Source: an uncultured Pelagibacteraceae bacterium (GTDB lineage Bacteria; Pseudomonadota; Alphaproteobacteria; Pelagibacterales; Pelagibacteraceae). Taken from it: a DNA stretch of 56,228 bases. Numbering within the stretch: position 1 is the first letter of the stretch; every line of letters starts with the position of its first letter. Positions 18,632 through 27,633 of this stretch are shown one piece after another. The DNA lies in assembly GCA_902566925.1 (NCBI GenBank), contig CACFKO010000008.1, positions 1 to 56,228 of the forward strand, in the 5' to 3' direction. The notes beneath the pieces were generated by a model. The model was given only the letters and a program-made list of their open reading frames with translations. It searched no databases and had not been told where the DNA came from. The position numbers and the translations under genes are program-made.

Positions 18632-19663
18632 ATGTCATCGAAAAAGATTAATATTGTTGTTGCTGGAGCCACTGGATATGTAGGTTTAGATTTAGTTAAA
18701 ATTTTATCTTCACATCCAAAAGCAAATATAAAATATCTTTGTGCTCAAAAAAAGTTAGGAAAAAAAATTCAATTTTTTGATAAAAGAATTAAAAAAAAAT
18801 TACCAAAAATTTCAAATTTAAAACAAGTAAATTGGAACAATATAGATGTACTTTTTACATCCTTGCCAACAGGTGCTTCTCAAATTTTATCAAAACAGTT
18901 ATTTAAATATAAAAAATTGAAAATTATTGATCTATCAGCTGATTTTAGACTTTCAAATAAAGTGAAATTTAGAGAATTTTACTCTAAGAAACACAAAGCT
19001 CACGATCTCTTAAAATATTCGCTTTATTCATTGAGCGAGTTTGTTAAAGAAAAGATTAAAAATTATAAAATAGTTGCCTGTCCAGGCTGTTATCCAACAT
19101 CTATACAGCTTCCATTAATTCCACTTTTAAAAAAAGGACTTATCAGAAAAAAAGATATTATTATTGATTCAAAGTCAGGATATTCTGGTGCGGGTAAGAA
19201 TCTTAAAAAAAAATTTTCGCACAAAAATCTTTATTCTTCAATTCATGCTTATGGAATATACAAACATAGACATACAAGTGAAATAGACCAGGAATTTTCT
19301 AAAATATCAAAAAGCAAAATAAGTTATACTTTTACACCTCATTTGATCCCAACGTTTAGAGGTATGTTATCATCAATTTATGTAGAACCTAAAAATAAAA
19401 TTACTGTAAGGAGGATTAGAAAAGAACTCAAAACATATCATAAAAAAAATTTTTTTATTAAAATACTTCCAATCGATAAAGATTTAGGAACAGAAAACGT
19501 CATTAATACAAATTTTTGTGAAATTAGCATTTGTAAACTTAAAGAGAAAAAAAGGATATTAATTCTGTCAGCTATTGATAATTTGGTTAAAGGTGCAGCA
19601 GGACAGGCTGTCCAAAATATGAATATCATTTTTGGTTTTAAGGAACATTTGGGAATTAAATGA
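18632..19663 (+). CDS. argC: N-acetyl-gamma-glutamyl-phosphate reductase
   Basis: Third enzyme of arginine biosynthesis, 343 residues, reducing N-acetylglutamyl phosphate to the semialdehyde with NADPH. The nucleotide loop VAGATGYVGLDLV, the catalytic Cys153 in CPGCYPTSIQLPL, DSKSGYSGAGK and the C-terminal DNLVKGAAGQAVQNMN are present. In many alphaproteobacteria argC follows rpsI, as here. A plausible Shine-Dalgarno (AAGGAA) precedes the ATG. It overlaps the lipoprotein gene by 4 bases. Confidence 0.96.
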   Translation: MSSKKINIVVAGATGYVGLDLVKILSSHPKANIKYLCAQKKLGKKIQFFDKRIKKKLPKISNLKQVNWNNIDVLFTSLPTGASQILSKQLFKYKKLKIIDLSADFRLSNKVKFREFYSKKHKAHDLLKYSLYSLSEFVKEKIKNYKIVACPGCYPTSIQLPLIPLLKKGLIRKKDIIIDSKSGYSGAGKNLKKKFSHKNLYSSIHAYGIYKHRHTSEIDQEFSKISKSKISYTFTPHLIPTFRGMLSSIYVEPKNKITVRRIRKELKTYHKKNFFIKILPIDKDLGTENVINTNFCEISICKLKEKKRILILSAIDNLVKGAAGQAVQNMNIIFGFKEHLGIK

Positions 19664-20166
19664 AATTTATATTGTCGTTTATACTTGTTTTTTTATTTAG
19701 CTGCACAAACCCGATCGGAGGTGACAAACGAGTTTATATATGTGGCGACCACACCTGCTCAAACAATAAAGAAATTAAAGAGTATTTTAATAACAATATT
19801 TCAATTGAAGTTTATACAATTACTTCTGATAAAGAGAAACAAAAAAACTTTGATCTAGTTGAATTGAATTTACTTAAAGATAAATTAAAAAGTAAAGAAA
19901 AAATTAAAATATCGGAAAAGAAACAAAGGATAAAAAAACAAATTAAAGAAAGAAAAAAATTAGCAAAATTAAAAATGAAAAAAGTTGAAGAATCACAACA
20001 AGTTAAGCAAATTGTTAAAAAAAAAGAAATAGTTGAAAAAAAAAAACAAACCCAGTTTACTATAGTTAGAATTTGTAAAAACTTACAAGAATGTGATATA
20101 GATAAAATATCTAAAATAGTTATGGATATAGGTAGAAAAAAAGATTATCCAGACATAACTAATTAA
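19660..20166 (+). CDS. Lipoprotein with Cys-pair ends and a long charged coiled coil
   Basis: A 168-residue protein I do not recognise. A short signal with lipobox FLFSC (Cys15) is followed by VYICGDHTCSNNKEI, then about 80 residues very rich in Lys and Glu that should form a long helix or coiled coil, then a second Cys pair in VRICKNLQECDIDKI. The two ends look like copies of one small module (V-x-I-C-x4/5-C-x3/4-K-x-I). It is coupled to argC by 4 bases and precedes hom by 4. A role as an envelope spacer or scaffold is a guess. Confidence 0.65.
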   Translation: MKFILSFILVFLFSCTNPIGGDKRVYICGDHTCSNNKEIKEYFNNNISIEVYTITSDKEKQKNFDLVELNLLKDKLKSKEKIKISEKKQRIKKQIKERKKLAKLKMKKVEESQQVKQIVKKKEIVEKKKQTQFTIVRICKNLQECDIDKISKIVMDIGRKKDYPDITN

Positions 20167-20170
20167 CAAA

Positions 20171-21469
20171 ATGAAAAAAAAAAAATATTTGAATATAGCA
20201 ATAGTTGGATTAGGTAATATCGGATCAAATCTTTATAAGCATCTCATAAGAAATAGAGAAAGCATAAAAAGGAAAACAAATATTAATTTAGTAGTAAAGT
20301 ATGTTTCAGCAAAAAATAGATCTAAAAAACGTAAAATTAATATACCCAAAAAAAAATGGCTTAAGAATTATTTAGAAGCTTCAAAACATCCGGATATAGA
20401 TATTGTAGTTGAACTAATAGGTGGTTCAGATGGAGCAGCAAAAAAATTAGTTTTTAATTCAATAAAAAATAAAAAACATGTTGTTACTGCAAATAAAGCA
20501 TTAATTTCAAAATACGGAGATGAGTTAGCAAAACTTGCCGAAAAGAAAAAAGTTAACCTAGAATTTGAAGCTGCTGTTGCTGGGGGTGTTCCGATTATAA
20601 GAGTCATCAAAGAAGGATTAGTTACAAATAAAATCCACAAAGTTTATGGAATTTTAAATGGCACATCTAACTATATTCTTTCAAAAATGTTTGAAAAAAA
20701 AATGAATTTTAATGATGTTCTAAATGATGCAAAAAAACTTGGTTATGCCGAAAGCAATCCAATTGCTGATATTAATGGTGATGATGCAAAATCCAAAATA
20801 CAAATTCTTTCATCTTTAGCTTTTAATTCATTAATTAGCAGCTCGAAAATAAATGTTGAGGGAATCAAAAATGTTGATCAAATTGATATTAAAAATGCTA
20901 AAATTTTAGGCTATAAAATTAAACATCTGGCAATAGCTGAATTAAAAAAAAATAAACTTATACAAAGAGTTCATCCTTGTATGGTAGCAAATAACTCTTA
21001 TATCAGTAATATCAATGGTGTGTTGAATGCAATTATTCTTGAAGGTAAGCCAATTGGAAGACTTACTATTCAAGGTAAGGGTGCGGGACCAGGTCCTACT
21101 ACATCTTCACTTGTTTCTGATATTTGCTCTGTTCTTAGAGGAAACATAAAACTACCATTCTCTATACCAAGCAAAAGTAGAAAAAAAATTAATTCTTTAG
21201 ATATCTCGGGAGAAAGCTTTTCTTCTTATATAAGATTAGATGTAAATGACATAACTGGTGTACTATCTTCAATAACTAAAATTCTATCAAAAAATAAAGT
21301 TTCAGTTAAAAGATTAATTCAAAATCCATTTAAAAACAGAAATTTTGCATCAATAATAATTATTTCTCATAGAGCTAAAAATTCTAATTTAGTTAAATCT
21401 ATTAATGAATTATCAAATAAAAAATTTATAGTAAGTAAACCTAAATTTTTTAGAATAGAAGAGATTTGA
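20171..21469 (+). CDS. hom: Homoserine dehydrogenase with C-terminal ACT domain
   Basis: A 432-residue monofunctional enzyme reducing aspartate semialdehyde to homoserine for threonine and methionine. It has the NAD(P)-binding GLGNIGSNLYKHL, the catalytic-region GILNGTSNYILSKM, LGYAESNPIADINGDDAKSK, and GKGAGPGPTTSSLVSDI. The last 80 or so residues form an ACT domain (RLDVNDITGVLSSITKIL), consistent with feedback control by threonine. hom-glpX-recJ is a conserved alphaproteobacterial block. Its stop overlaps the glpX start as TTGA. Confidence 0.95.
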   Translation: MKKKKYLNIAIVGLGNIGSNLYKHLIRNRESIKRKTNINLVVKYVSAKNRSKKRKINIPKKKWLKNYLEASKHPDIDIVVELIGGSDGAAKKLVFNSIKNKKHVVTANKALISKYGDELAKLAEKKKVNLEFEAAVAGGVPIIRVIKEGLVTNKIHKVYGILNGTSNYILSKMFEKKMNFNDVLNDAKKLGYAESNPIADINGDDAKSKIQILSSLAFNSLISSSKINVEGIKNVDQIDIKNAKILGYKIKHLAIAELKKNKLIQRVHPCMVANNSYISNINGVLNAIILEGKPIGRLTIQGKGAGPGPTTSSLVSDICSVLRGNIKLPFSIPSKSRKKINSLDISGESFSSYIRLDVNDITGVLSSITKILSKNKVSVKRLIQNPFKNRNFASIIIISHRAKNSNLVKSINELSNKKFIVSKPKFFRIEEI

Positions 21470-22413
21470 AAACTATTAATCCAAAATTACTTGATAAATT
21501 TATAAGAGTTTCAGAAAGAGCAGCATTTGGAGCCTCAAAATTTAGAGGAAAAAATGATAAAATAGCAGCTGATCAAGCTGCTGTTGATGAGATGAGATCA
21601 GAATTTAATAAATTAGAAATGAAGGGCAGGGTTGTGATAGGAGAGGGAGAGATGGATGAGGCCCCAATGTTGTTTATCGGAGAAAAAATTGGAACCCAAA
21701 AAGGAGAAGAATTAGATATAGCTGTTGATCCATTAGAGGGAACAAACTTTGCAGCAAAAAATTTACCTAATGCTATTTCTGTTTTAGCTGTTACTACAAA
21801 AGGAGGTTTATTTTCCGCTCCAGATACATATATGGACAAAATAGCTGTAGGCTCCAATCTACCTAAAAATATTTTTGATCTTGATAATTCTGTTGAGAAA
21901 AATATTAAACTCCTTGCTGAGGCAAAAAATAAAAAACCTGAAAATATTACAGCTTGTCTTCTTAAAAGACCGAGACACGATAAAATTATTGAGTCATTAA
22001 ACTCTTTAAATGTAAAAATCAATTTTATCCAAGATGGAGACGTTACAGGAGCTATTTCTGTTGTGGATCCAAATTCACCAATTGATATATATCTCGGTAT
22101 TGGTGGTGGGCCCGAGGGTGTATTAGCTGCTGCGGCTTTAGATTGTTTGGGTGGACAAATGCAAACAAGACTTGTCCTCAGTAATGAAGAAGAAATTAAC
22201 AGAGCACTAAAATTAGGAATTAAAGATTTTAAAAAAAAGTATAATATAGAAGATATGATCAAGGGAGATGTTATATTTTGCGCAACAGGCGTAACAGATG
22301 GGGATATGCTAAAAGGAATTAAACATAAAGGAGATTCTTTTGAAGCTACTTCTTTTGTTTTACACAAAAGCCAAAAAATATCTAAGAAAGTCACCAACAT
22401 TATAAAAAAATGA
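21466..22413 (+). CDS. glpX: Class II fructose-1,6-bisphosphatase
   Basis: A 315-residue GlpX-type phosphatase of gluconeogenesis. RVSERAAFGASKFRGKNDK at the N-terminus, VVIGEGEMDEAPML and the metal-binding AVDPLEGTNFAAK, and GIGGGPEGVLAAAALDCLGGQMQ are diagnostic. The start is a TTG that overlaps the hom stop (TTGA); the next in-frame ATG is too far inside the conserved domain, so TTG is well supported. It overlaps recJ by 4 bases. Confidence 0.95.
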   Translation: MKTINPKLLDKFIRVSERAAFGASKFRGKNDKIAADQAAVDEMRSEFNKLEMKGRVVIGEGEMDEAPMLFIGEKIGTQKGEELDIAVDPLEGTNFAAKNLPNAISVLAVTTKGGLFSAPDTYMDKIAVGSNLPKNIFDLDNSVEKNIKLLAEAKNKKPENITACLLKRPRHDKIIESLNSLNVKINFIQDGDVTGAISVVDPNSPIDIYLGIGGGPEGVLAAAALDCLGGQMQTRLVLSNEEEINRALKLGIKDFKKKYNIEDMIKGDVIFCATGVTDGDMLKGIKHKGDSFEATSFVLHKSQKISKKVTNIIKK

Positions 22414-24194
22414 ATGGTAGTTCTGTTTTAGGCAAGGTTTGGATATCCAAGAACTTTAATGATGAAACGGTAAGTTTTTTAAAAGACAATTTTAATTTAA
22501 GTGAAATTGTCTCTAAATTAATTGCAATAAGAAATATAAAAATTGATGAAGTAAACTTATTTTTAAAACCAAAAATAAAAAATTTATTACCAAATCCATT
22601 TGTTTTAAAAGATATGGAAAAAGCAGTTAATAGGACTATTAGCGCTATAAAAAACAATGAAAAGATTGGAATATTTGGTGATTATGATGTTGATGGTGCT
22701 ACATCAACAGCTCTATTAGGAAATTATTTTAATGATATTAATCAAAAAATCGAAATTTACATACCTGATAGAAAAACAGAAGGGTATGGACCAAGCATAC
22801 AAGGTTTTCAAAGATTAATTTCAGATGGTTCAAAATTAATTTTTACAGTAGATTGTGGAACTTTATCTTTTGATACGATTGAATTTTCACAAAAAAAAAA
22901 TACGGATGTATTGGTTTTAGATCATCACCAATCAGAATTAAGTTTGCCCAATGCTTTTTCTATTGTTAATCCAAATAGATATGATGACAACTCCAATTTA
23001 AATTATCTATGTGCTGCTGGTGTTTGTTTTATGTTTTTGGTTGGTTTGAACAGAAAATTGAGAGAAATAAATTGGTTTAGTGAAAATAAAATAAATGAAC
23101 CAAATTTAATGAATTATCTAGATTTGGTTTCATTAGGTACTGTTTGTGATGTAGTTCCACTTGTAGGATTAAATAGGGCATTGGTAAGTCAAGGGTTAGA
23201 AACTTTAAAAAAAAAATCTAATTTAGGGATAAAGACATTAAAAAATATTTGTGGTATTGAAACCAATCTTAATACCTATCATTTAGGTTATATAATAGGA
23301 CCACGTATAAATGCAGGTGGGAGAGTTGGCAAATGTTCACATGGAGCCAACCTTCTTATAAGCAGAGACTCAAAAGAAATTTTCAAAATTGCCTCTGAAT
23401 TGGAAACCTACAATAAAGAGAGAAAATTGATTGAAAACAATATGTTAAAAAAAATTGAAAGTTCAATCGTAATCGACACTAATGAACCAGTAATTGTTTT
23501 GTCAGGTCATAATTGGCATGGTGGAATTATAGGAATAGTTGCTGCAAGAATAAAAGAGAAATATAACAAGCCAACAGTAATAATTTCTGTTGAAAAAGGC
23601 TTAGGAAGAGCATCAGCAAGATCGGTTGTTGGTTTTGATATTGGAACATTAATTATCAGCGCAGTTCAAAATAACATCCTTAAAAAAGGAGGTGGCCATA
23701 AGATGGCGGGAGGTTTTAGTATTGAGGAAGAAAAAATAGAGGAATTTAAACACTTTATTATAAATAAATTTTTAAAAATTAAAAAAAATTTAATTGAATC
23801 AGATAGTCTTTTTTTTGATTCTAAAATTTCACCATCAGCATTAAATGAACAGTTTTTTTCAGAAATAAACTCACTCTCACCTTTTGGACCAGGTAATCCA
23901 GAACCTAGATTTGTAGTTGAAAATCTTGAATTAGTTAAATCCACTATAGTTGGTGAAAGACATATTAGATCTTTGTTATCTGCTCAGGATGGTTCTGTTG
24001 TTAAAAGTGTCACATTTAATGCAATAAAAACTGATTTAGAAACCTATTTATTATCCAAAAATCAAAAAAAAATTAATATTTTTGGTAAACTCAGTCTCAA
24101 TGAATGGAAAGGTCAGAAAAATGTAGAGTTTATTATCGATGATATTTCTGTTAATAAGACAATCAATAATTCGGTCCCATCGTCTAACGGTTAG
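22410..24194 (+). CDS. recJ: Single-stranded-DNA exonuclease RecJ
   Basis: A 594-residue 5'-3' exonuclease of recombination and mismatch repair. DHH-family motifs are clear: FGDYDVDGATSTALLG (motif I), TVDCGT, VLDHHQSE (motif III), LVSLGTVCDVVPL and the DHHA1 motif GGGHKMAGGF, followed by the C-terminal OB-like domain. The last seven codons and the TAG stop lie inside the downstream tRNA-Glu gene (22-base overlap), with the stop supplied by the D-loop sequence. Confidence 0.96.
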   Translation: MNGSSVLGKVWISKNFNDETVSFLKDNFNLSEIVSKLIAIRNIKIDEVNLFLKPKIKNLLPNPFVLKDMEKAVNRTISAIKNNEKIGIFGDYDVDGATSTALLGNYFNDINQKIEIYIPDRKTEGYGPSIQGFQRLISDGSKLIFTVDCGTLSFDTIEFSQKKNTDVLVLDHHQSELSLPNAFSIVNPNRYDDNSNLNYLCAAGVCFMFLVGLNRKLREINWFSENKINEPNLMNYLDLVSLGTVCDVVPLVGLNRALVSQGLETLKKKSNLGIKTLKNICGIETNLNTYHLGYIIGPRINAGGRVGKCSHGANLLISRDSKEIFKIASELETYNKERKLIENNMLKKIESSIVIDTNEPVIVLSGHNWHGGIIGIVAARIKEKYNKPTVIISVEKGLGRASARSVVGFDIGTLIISAVQNNILKKGGGHKMAGGFSIEEEKIEEFKHFIINKFLKIKKNLIESDSLFFDSKISPSALNEQFFSEINSLSPFGPGNPEPRFVVENLELVKSTIVGERHIRSLLSAQDGSVVKSVTFNAIKTDLETYLLSKNQKKINIFGKLSLNEWKGQKNVEFIIDDISVNKTINNSVPSSNG

Positions 24195-24247
24195 GACAGA
24201 TGGTTTTCAATCATCTAATCGGGGTTCGATTCCCCGTGGGACCGCCA
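24173..24247 (+). tRNA. tRNA-Glu (TTC anticodon)
   Basis: A 75-base gene with CCA encoded. Acceptor stem GGTCCCA/TGGGACC pairs over 7 bp, the anticodon stem GATGG/TCATC encloses the loop TTTTCAA with anticodon TTC, and the T-arm CGGGG-TTCGATT-CCCCG is perfect. Its 5' third is also the 3' end of recJ. It probably depends on the recJ transcript or on a promoter within recJ. Confidence 0.98.
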
Positions 24248-24254
24248 AAATATT

Positions 24255-25211
24255 ATGTTTAAAATCGGAATTGTAGAAAATTTTCATAAAGATGGAATAA
24301 AACTTTTAGAAGACCATCCAAATTTTGAGTATGAAATTATTGATGATGTCTCAAAAGAAAATCTAATTAAGAAGCTACCAAAATTCGATGGTTTGACTTT
24401 ACGTGTTGCAAAATTAGGCTCTGATGTTTTAAGCAATTGCAAGAAACTTAAAGTTATTTCTCGTCATGGTGTTGGTTATGATAACGTTGACATTAATCAT
24501 CTAAAAAAAAATAATATAGCTTTACTAATAACTGCTACCGGTAACGCATTAGCTGTTGCAGAACACGTTATGTATATGATGTTATCATTATCAAAGGGAG
24601 TAACTTTATACGACTCTGAAGTAAGATCTGGAAATTTTAAAAAAAATGCCGACAAAATAGAAACATATGAACTTTATAAAAAAGAAATATTAATTGCAGG
24701 ATTTGGCAGAATCGGAAAAAATTTAATTAAGAGATGTCTTGGTTTTGATATGAAAGTAAATGTTTTTGACCCTTTCGTTGATGAGAGCACTATTAAGTCT
24801 TACGGTGGCATCAAAGTAGATAATCTTGAAACTGCAATAAAAACATCAGATTTTGTTTCAATACATATGCCTTTAAACGAAAAAACTAAGAATCTTATTG
24901 ATGCTAAAATATTAAAAACAATGAAAAGCAATGCTATTATTATTAATACTGCTCGCGGTGGAATAGTAAATGAAGTTGATTTAGATAACGCTTTAAAATC
25001 AAAAATAATATATGCAGCAGGTTTAGACGTTTTTGAAAAAGAGCCACCAAATTCAAACAACCCTTTATTAAAAAATAAAAATGTTTTGTTAAGTCCACAT
25101 TCTGCAACGTTTACAAACGAGTGTAAGTCAAGAATGAGTGTTGAAACAGTTCAAAATATAATTGATTTTTTTGAAAATAAAACAAAACCATATATGATAG
25201 TAAAATTATGA
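24255..25211 (+). CDS. D-isomer 2-hydroxyacid dehydrogenase (phosphoglycerate dehydrogenase-like)
   Basis: A 318-residue NAD-dependent D-2-hydroxyacid dehydrogenase. The nucleotide loop is AGFGRIGKNLIKR (about residues 150-162); catalytic residues are Arg in NTARGG, Glu in FEKEP and His in LSPHSAT. It lacks the C-terminal ACT and intervening domains of long SerA, so it could be a short 3-phosphoglycerate dehydrogenase or an enzyme for another hydroxy acid such as glyoxylate or hydroxypyruvate. It lies 7 bases after tRNA-Glu and overlaps the next gene by 4. Confidence 0.9.
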   Translation: MFKIGIVENFHKDGIKLLEDHPNFEYEIIDDVSKENLIKKLPKFDGLTLRVAKLGSDVLSNCKKLKVISRHGVGYDNVDINHLKKNNIALLITATGNALAVAEHVMYMMLSLSKGVTLYDSEVRSGNFKKNADKIETYELYKKEILIAGFGRIGKNLIKRCLGFDMKVNVFDPFVDESTIKSYGGIKVDNLETAIKTSDFVSIHMPLNEKTKNLIDAKILKTMKSNAIIINTARGGIVNEVDLDNALKSKIIYAAGLDVFEKEPPNSNNPLLKNKNVLLSPHSATFTNECKSRMSVETVQNIIDFFENKTKPYMIVKL

Positions 25212-25720
25212 ATAATTTTTTTAATAAATTTAAAAACTATGGATTATTAGAACTATTAGTATTTTCATCCGCAGTTTATGTTGTTGGTATGTTGCTATGG
25301 ACAGCGTCGACACGATCTGCAGTTGAGGAAAAAGCAAATACTGTAAAATCAAACCACAAACAAATTGTTGATTTTATAAATTCAGAAATAAATAATTGTG
25401 TTCAAGGTGATGAAAATTCAAAAACAGCCTGGGGCGATCCATGTAATGGTGAGTGGTTGTCCGTAAAAGTTATTGAATACATTAATAGTAATATGAAAAT
25501 GGTAAATCCCTATTCATCAAACAAAGAAATTTTAAAGCAAGCTCAGGATCCTAGACTACAAGCAGAAGGAAAAGCTGGTCAGTCAACTGAGATGGGGGTT
25601 ATTTTTTTAAGTTCTAAAAATATTAGTTCAGAAGCTGGATCGGAGTGGGTTATCGGAACTTGTGTAAAATCTCCATGTGTAGCAGCTGGAAATAACGAAC
25701 TTACTTCTGTTTATAGATAA
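25208..25720 (+). CDS. Pilin-like single-pass membrane protein, function unknown
   Basis: A 170-residue protein I cannot assign firmly. A short basic N-terminus is followed by YGLLELLVFSSAVYVVGMLL, which recalls the leader/helix junction of type IV pilins (GFTLLELLVV...) although the Gly-to-Glu spacing is three rather than the canonical five. An amphipathic helix, a Cys pair (NNC...DPC) and a C-terminal disulfide-like loop (GTCVKSPC) add to the resemblance. No prepilin peptidase or assembly ATPase is nearby. It is coupled to the dehydrogenase gene by a 4-base overlap. Confidence 0.6.
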   Translation: MNNFFNKFKNYGLLELLVFSSAVYVVGMLLWTASTRSAVEEKANTVKSNHKQIVDFINSEINNCVQGDENSKTAWGDPCNGEWLSVKVIEYINSNMKMVNPYSSNKEILKQAQDPRLQAEGKAGQSTEMGVIFLSSKNISSEAGSEWVIGTCVKSPCVAAGNNELTSVYR

Positions 25721-25722
25721 AC

Positions 25723-26622
25723 TTATTTAATAATTTCAAATCCAGCTTTAGTTGCGGTTTTTTTTAAATAAGAATAACCTTTTTTTGCGTACTCAAACGG
25801 GTTAGCTTTTTTTGGGTCTTGTTCAGCCTCAACAACTAACCAACTATTATAATCATTTTTTTTAAGTTGATCTAAAAAAGGTTTATAGTCTATGCAACCA
25901 TCACCCGGAACAGTAAAAGCGCCTTCAAGAAACGCATGTCGAAAACTTAAATTTTTAGATAAAGATTTTTTTAAAACACTTTCTCTCATATCTTTGCAAT
26001 GTACGTGAGCAATTTTTTCTTTAAAATTTTTTATTATTTTTAAATAATCTCCACCGGCAAATAACATATGCCCAGTATCAATTGTAAGTTTAACCGAGTC
26101 ATTGGTTTCTTGCATTAGTCTGATTGTATCTTCTTCGGACTGTATAACAGTACCCATATGATGATGATAAGCTAACGGCATTTCTTCATCTTCAAGTCTT
26201 TTTCCAACTTCATTAATTTTTTTGCAATAAGAAATCCAAGTATCATTATCTAGAGTTGGTCTTTTAGATAATGGCTTATTTTCGTGTCCCTGAATTGAGT
26301 CGGTTACTTCAGCAAAAACTATACATGGGGCTTTACAGTCTTTAAACAAATTTAATTGACCTCTTATATTTTCCATTTCTTCTTGTACAGTACGTTTTAA
26401 TAAATTTGCTCCATACCAACCGGAACATAATTTAATATCAAATTTATTTAATATGGGAATTAATTCATCTGAGGTTTTTGGAAATTTACCACCTGACTCT
26501 ACCCCAGTAAATCCTGCCCGTCTTGCTTCAGACAAACACGTTTCAAGAGATGTTTCACCACCAAGTTCTGGCATATCATCATTGCTCCAGGCTATTGGTG
26601 CTATTCCTAATTTTACTGACAT
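25723..26622 (-). CDS. iolE: Inosose dehydratase IolE
   Basis: A 299-residue TIM-barrel metalloenzyme converting scyllo-inosose to 3D-(3,5/4)-trihydroxycyclohexane-1,2-dione in inositol catabolism. The family start KLGIAPIAWSNDDMPELGG and TCLSEARRAGFTGVE, the YHHHMGT metal/substrate motif, LTIDTGHMLFAG and HVHCKDMR are clear. An upstream ATG at 26670 would add 16 hydrophobic residues; the conserved N-terminus favours 26622. It is divergent from iolG. Confidence 0.93.
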   Translation of the reverse strand: MSVKLGIAPIAWSNDDMPELGGETSLETCLSEARRAGFTGVESGGKFPKTSDELIPILNKFDIKLCSGWYGANLLKRTVQEEMENIRGQLNLFKDCKAPCIVFAEVTDSIQGHENKPLSKRPTLDNDTWISYCKKINEVGKRLEDEEMPLAYHHHMGTVIQSEEDTIRLMQETNDSVKLTIDTGHMLFAGGDYLKIIKNFKEKIAHVHCKDMRESVLKKSLSKNLSFRHAFLEGAFTVPGDGCIDYKPFLDQLKKNDYNSWLVVEAEQDPKKANPFEYAKKGYSYLKKTATKAGFEIIK

Positions 26623-26685
26623 TTTATTTATATTTGTTAGGATAATGCTAGATATCAGTAATAAAAACAATAAAAAATTTTTAAA
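26623..26685. promoter_or_regulatory. Divergent promoter region between iolE and iolG
   Basis: This 63-base AT-rich spacer is the only DNA upstream of both inositol genes and must hold or adjoin both promoters. I see no convincing operator; GATATC within GCTAGATATCAG is the only compact palindrome and is too short to call. Confidence 0.4.
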
Positions 26686-27633
26686 ATGAAAATTAATGTT
26701 GCATTATTTGGCCTTGGAAGAATTGGTATAATGCATGCTCAAAACTTAAAGACAAATAAAAAATTTAATCTTAAGTATGTATTCGATATTAATAAAAAAT
26801 TATCTATAAAAGCCGCAATAAAACTCAAATCAACACATATTAAAAATCCAAATATTGCTTTTAAAGACAAAAATATAAAAGTAATTTTTATTTCATCAAC
26901 GACTTCTACACATATACCTCTTATTACATTAGCTGCAAAACACAAAAAAATAATATTTTGCGAAAAACCATTAGATTTAAATATTAAAAGAGTGATTAAA
27001 TGTAGAAAAATAATTAATAAATATAATCCTAAAATACAGTTGGGTTTTAATAGACGTTATGATCCAGGACATTATCATCTAAAAAAATCTCTTTTGTCTG
27101 GAAAAATTGGTATGTTGGAAAAAATAATCATTACAAGTCGAGACCCAGCACCTCCTTCCTTTAATTATTTAAAAAATTCAGGAGGAATATTTAAAGATAT
27201 GACAATTCATGATTTTGACTTAGCCAGATTTTATCTTGGCAAAGATCCAATTAAGGAAATCTTTGCATCCGCAACCAATTTATCTGACCCAAGATTTAAA
27301 AAAATTAAAGATTATGAAATTGCTTCATGTGTTTTAAAATCTAGAAAAGGTGTAATCACAGTTATCAATAACTCTCGACACTGTAAATTTGGATACGATC
27401 AAAGAGTAGAAATATTTGGTAATAAAGGAATGTTAATATCAGACAATAAGCGAAAATATAATTTTTTTATAGATAGATATAAAATTGCTTACAAACTTCA
27501 ATTGAACGATCTATATAATTTTGTAACGAAAAACAAAAAGCCAAGATCTACTTTTGATGATGGCGAAAAATCACTTTGTATAGCTAATGCAGCATTAAAA
27601 TCGTTAAAATTAAAAAAAGTTGTTACTATCTAA
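26686..27633 (+). CDS. iolG: Myo-inositol 2-dehydrogenase IolG
   Basis: A 315-residue Gfo/Idh/MocA oxidoreductase. The Rossmann loop is FGLGRIGIMHAQNL; the catalytic EKPLDL follows, then GFNRRYDP and GGIFKDMTIHDFDLARF, a combination typical of inositol dehydrogenases. It oxidises myo-inositol to scyllo-inosose, the substrate of the divergent IolE. It is followed after 106 bases by an inositol/ribose-type ABC importer, which supports inositol as the substrate. Confidence 0.9.
   Translation: MKINVALFGLGRIGIMHAQNLKTNKKFNLKYVFDINKKLSIKAAIKLKSTHIKNPNIAFKDKNIKVIFISSTTSTHIPLITLAAKHKKIIFCEKPLDLNIKRVIKCRKIINKYNPKIQLGFNRRYDPGHYHLKKSLLSGKIGMLEKIIITSRDPAPPSFNYLKNSGGIFKDMTIHDFDLARFYLGKDPIKEIFASATNLSDPRFKKIKDYEIASCVLKSRKGVITVINNSRHCKFGYDQRVEIFGNKGMLISDNKRKYNFFIDRYKIAYKLQLNDLYNFVTKNKKPRSTFDDGEKSLCIANAALKSLKLKKVVTI

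Noticed and set aside
21573..22400. A 275-codon open frame on the minus strand opposite glpX
   Set aside because: It is antisense to a well-conserved enzyme, shows Ser/Phe/Ile-rich composition typical of reverse-strand artefacts, and has no recognisable domain.
26623..26670. Signal-peptide-like extension of IolE
   Set aside because: The hydrophobic 16 residues come from the intergenic promoter region; IolE is cytosolic and its conserved start is at 26622.
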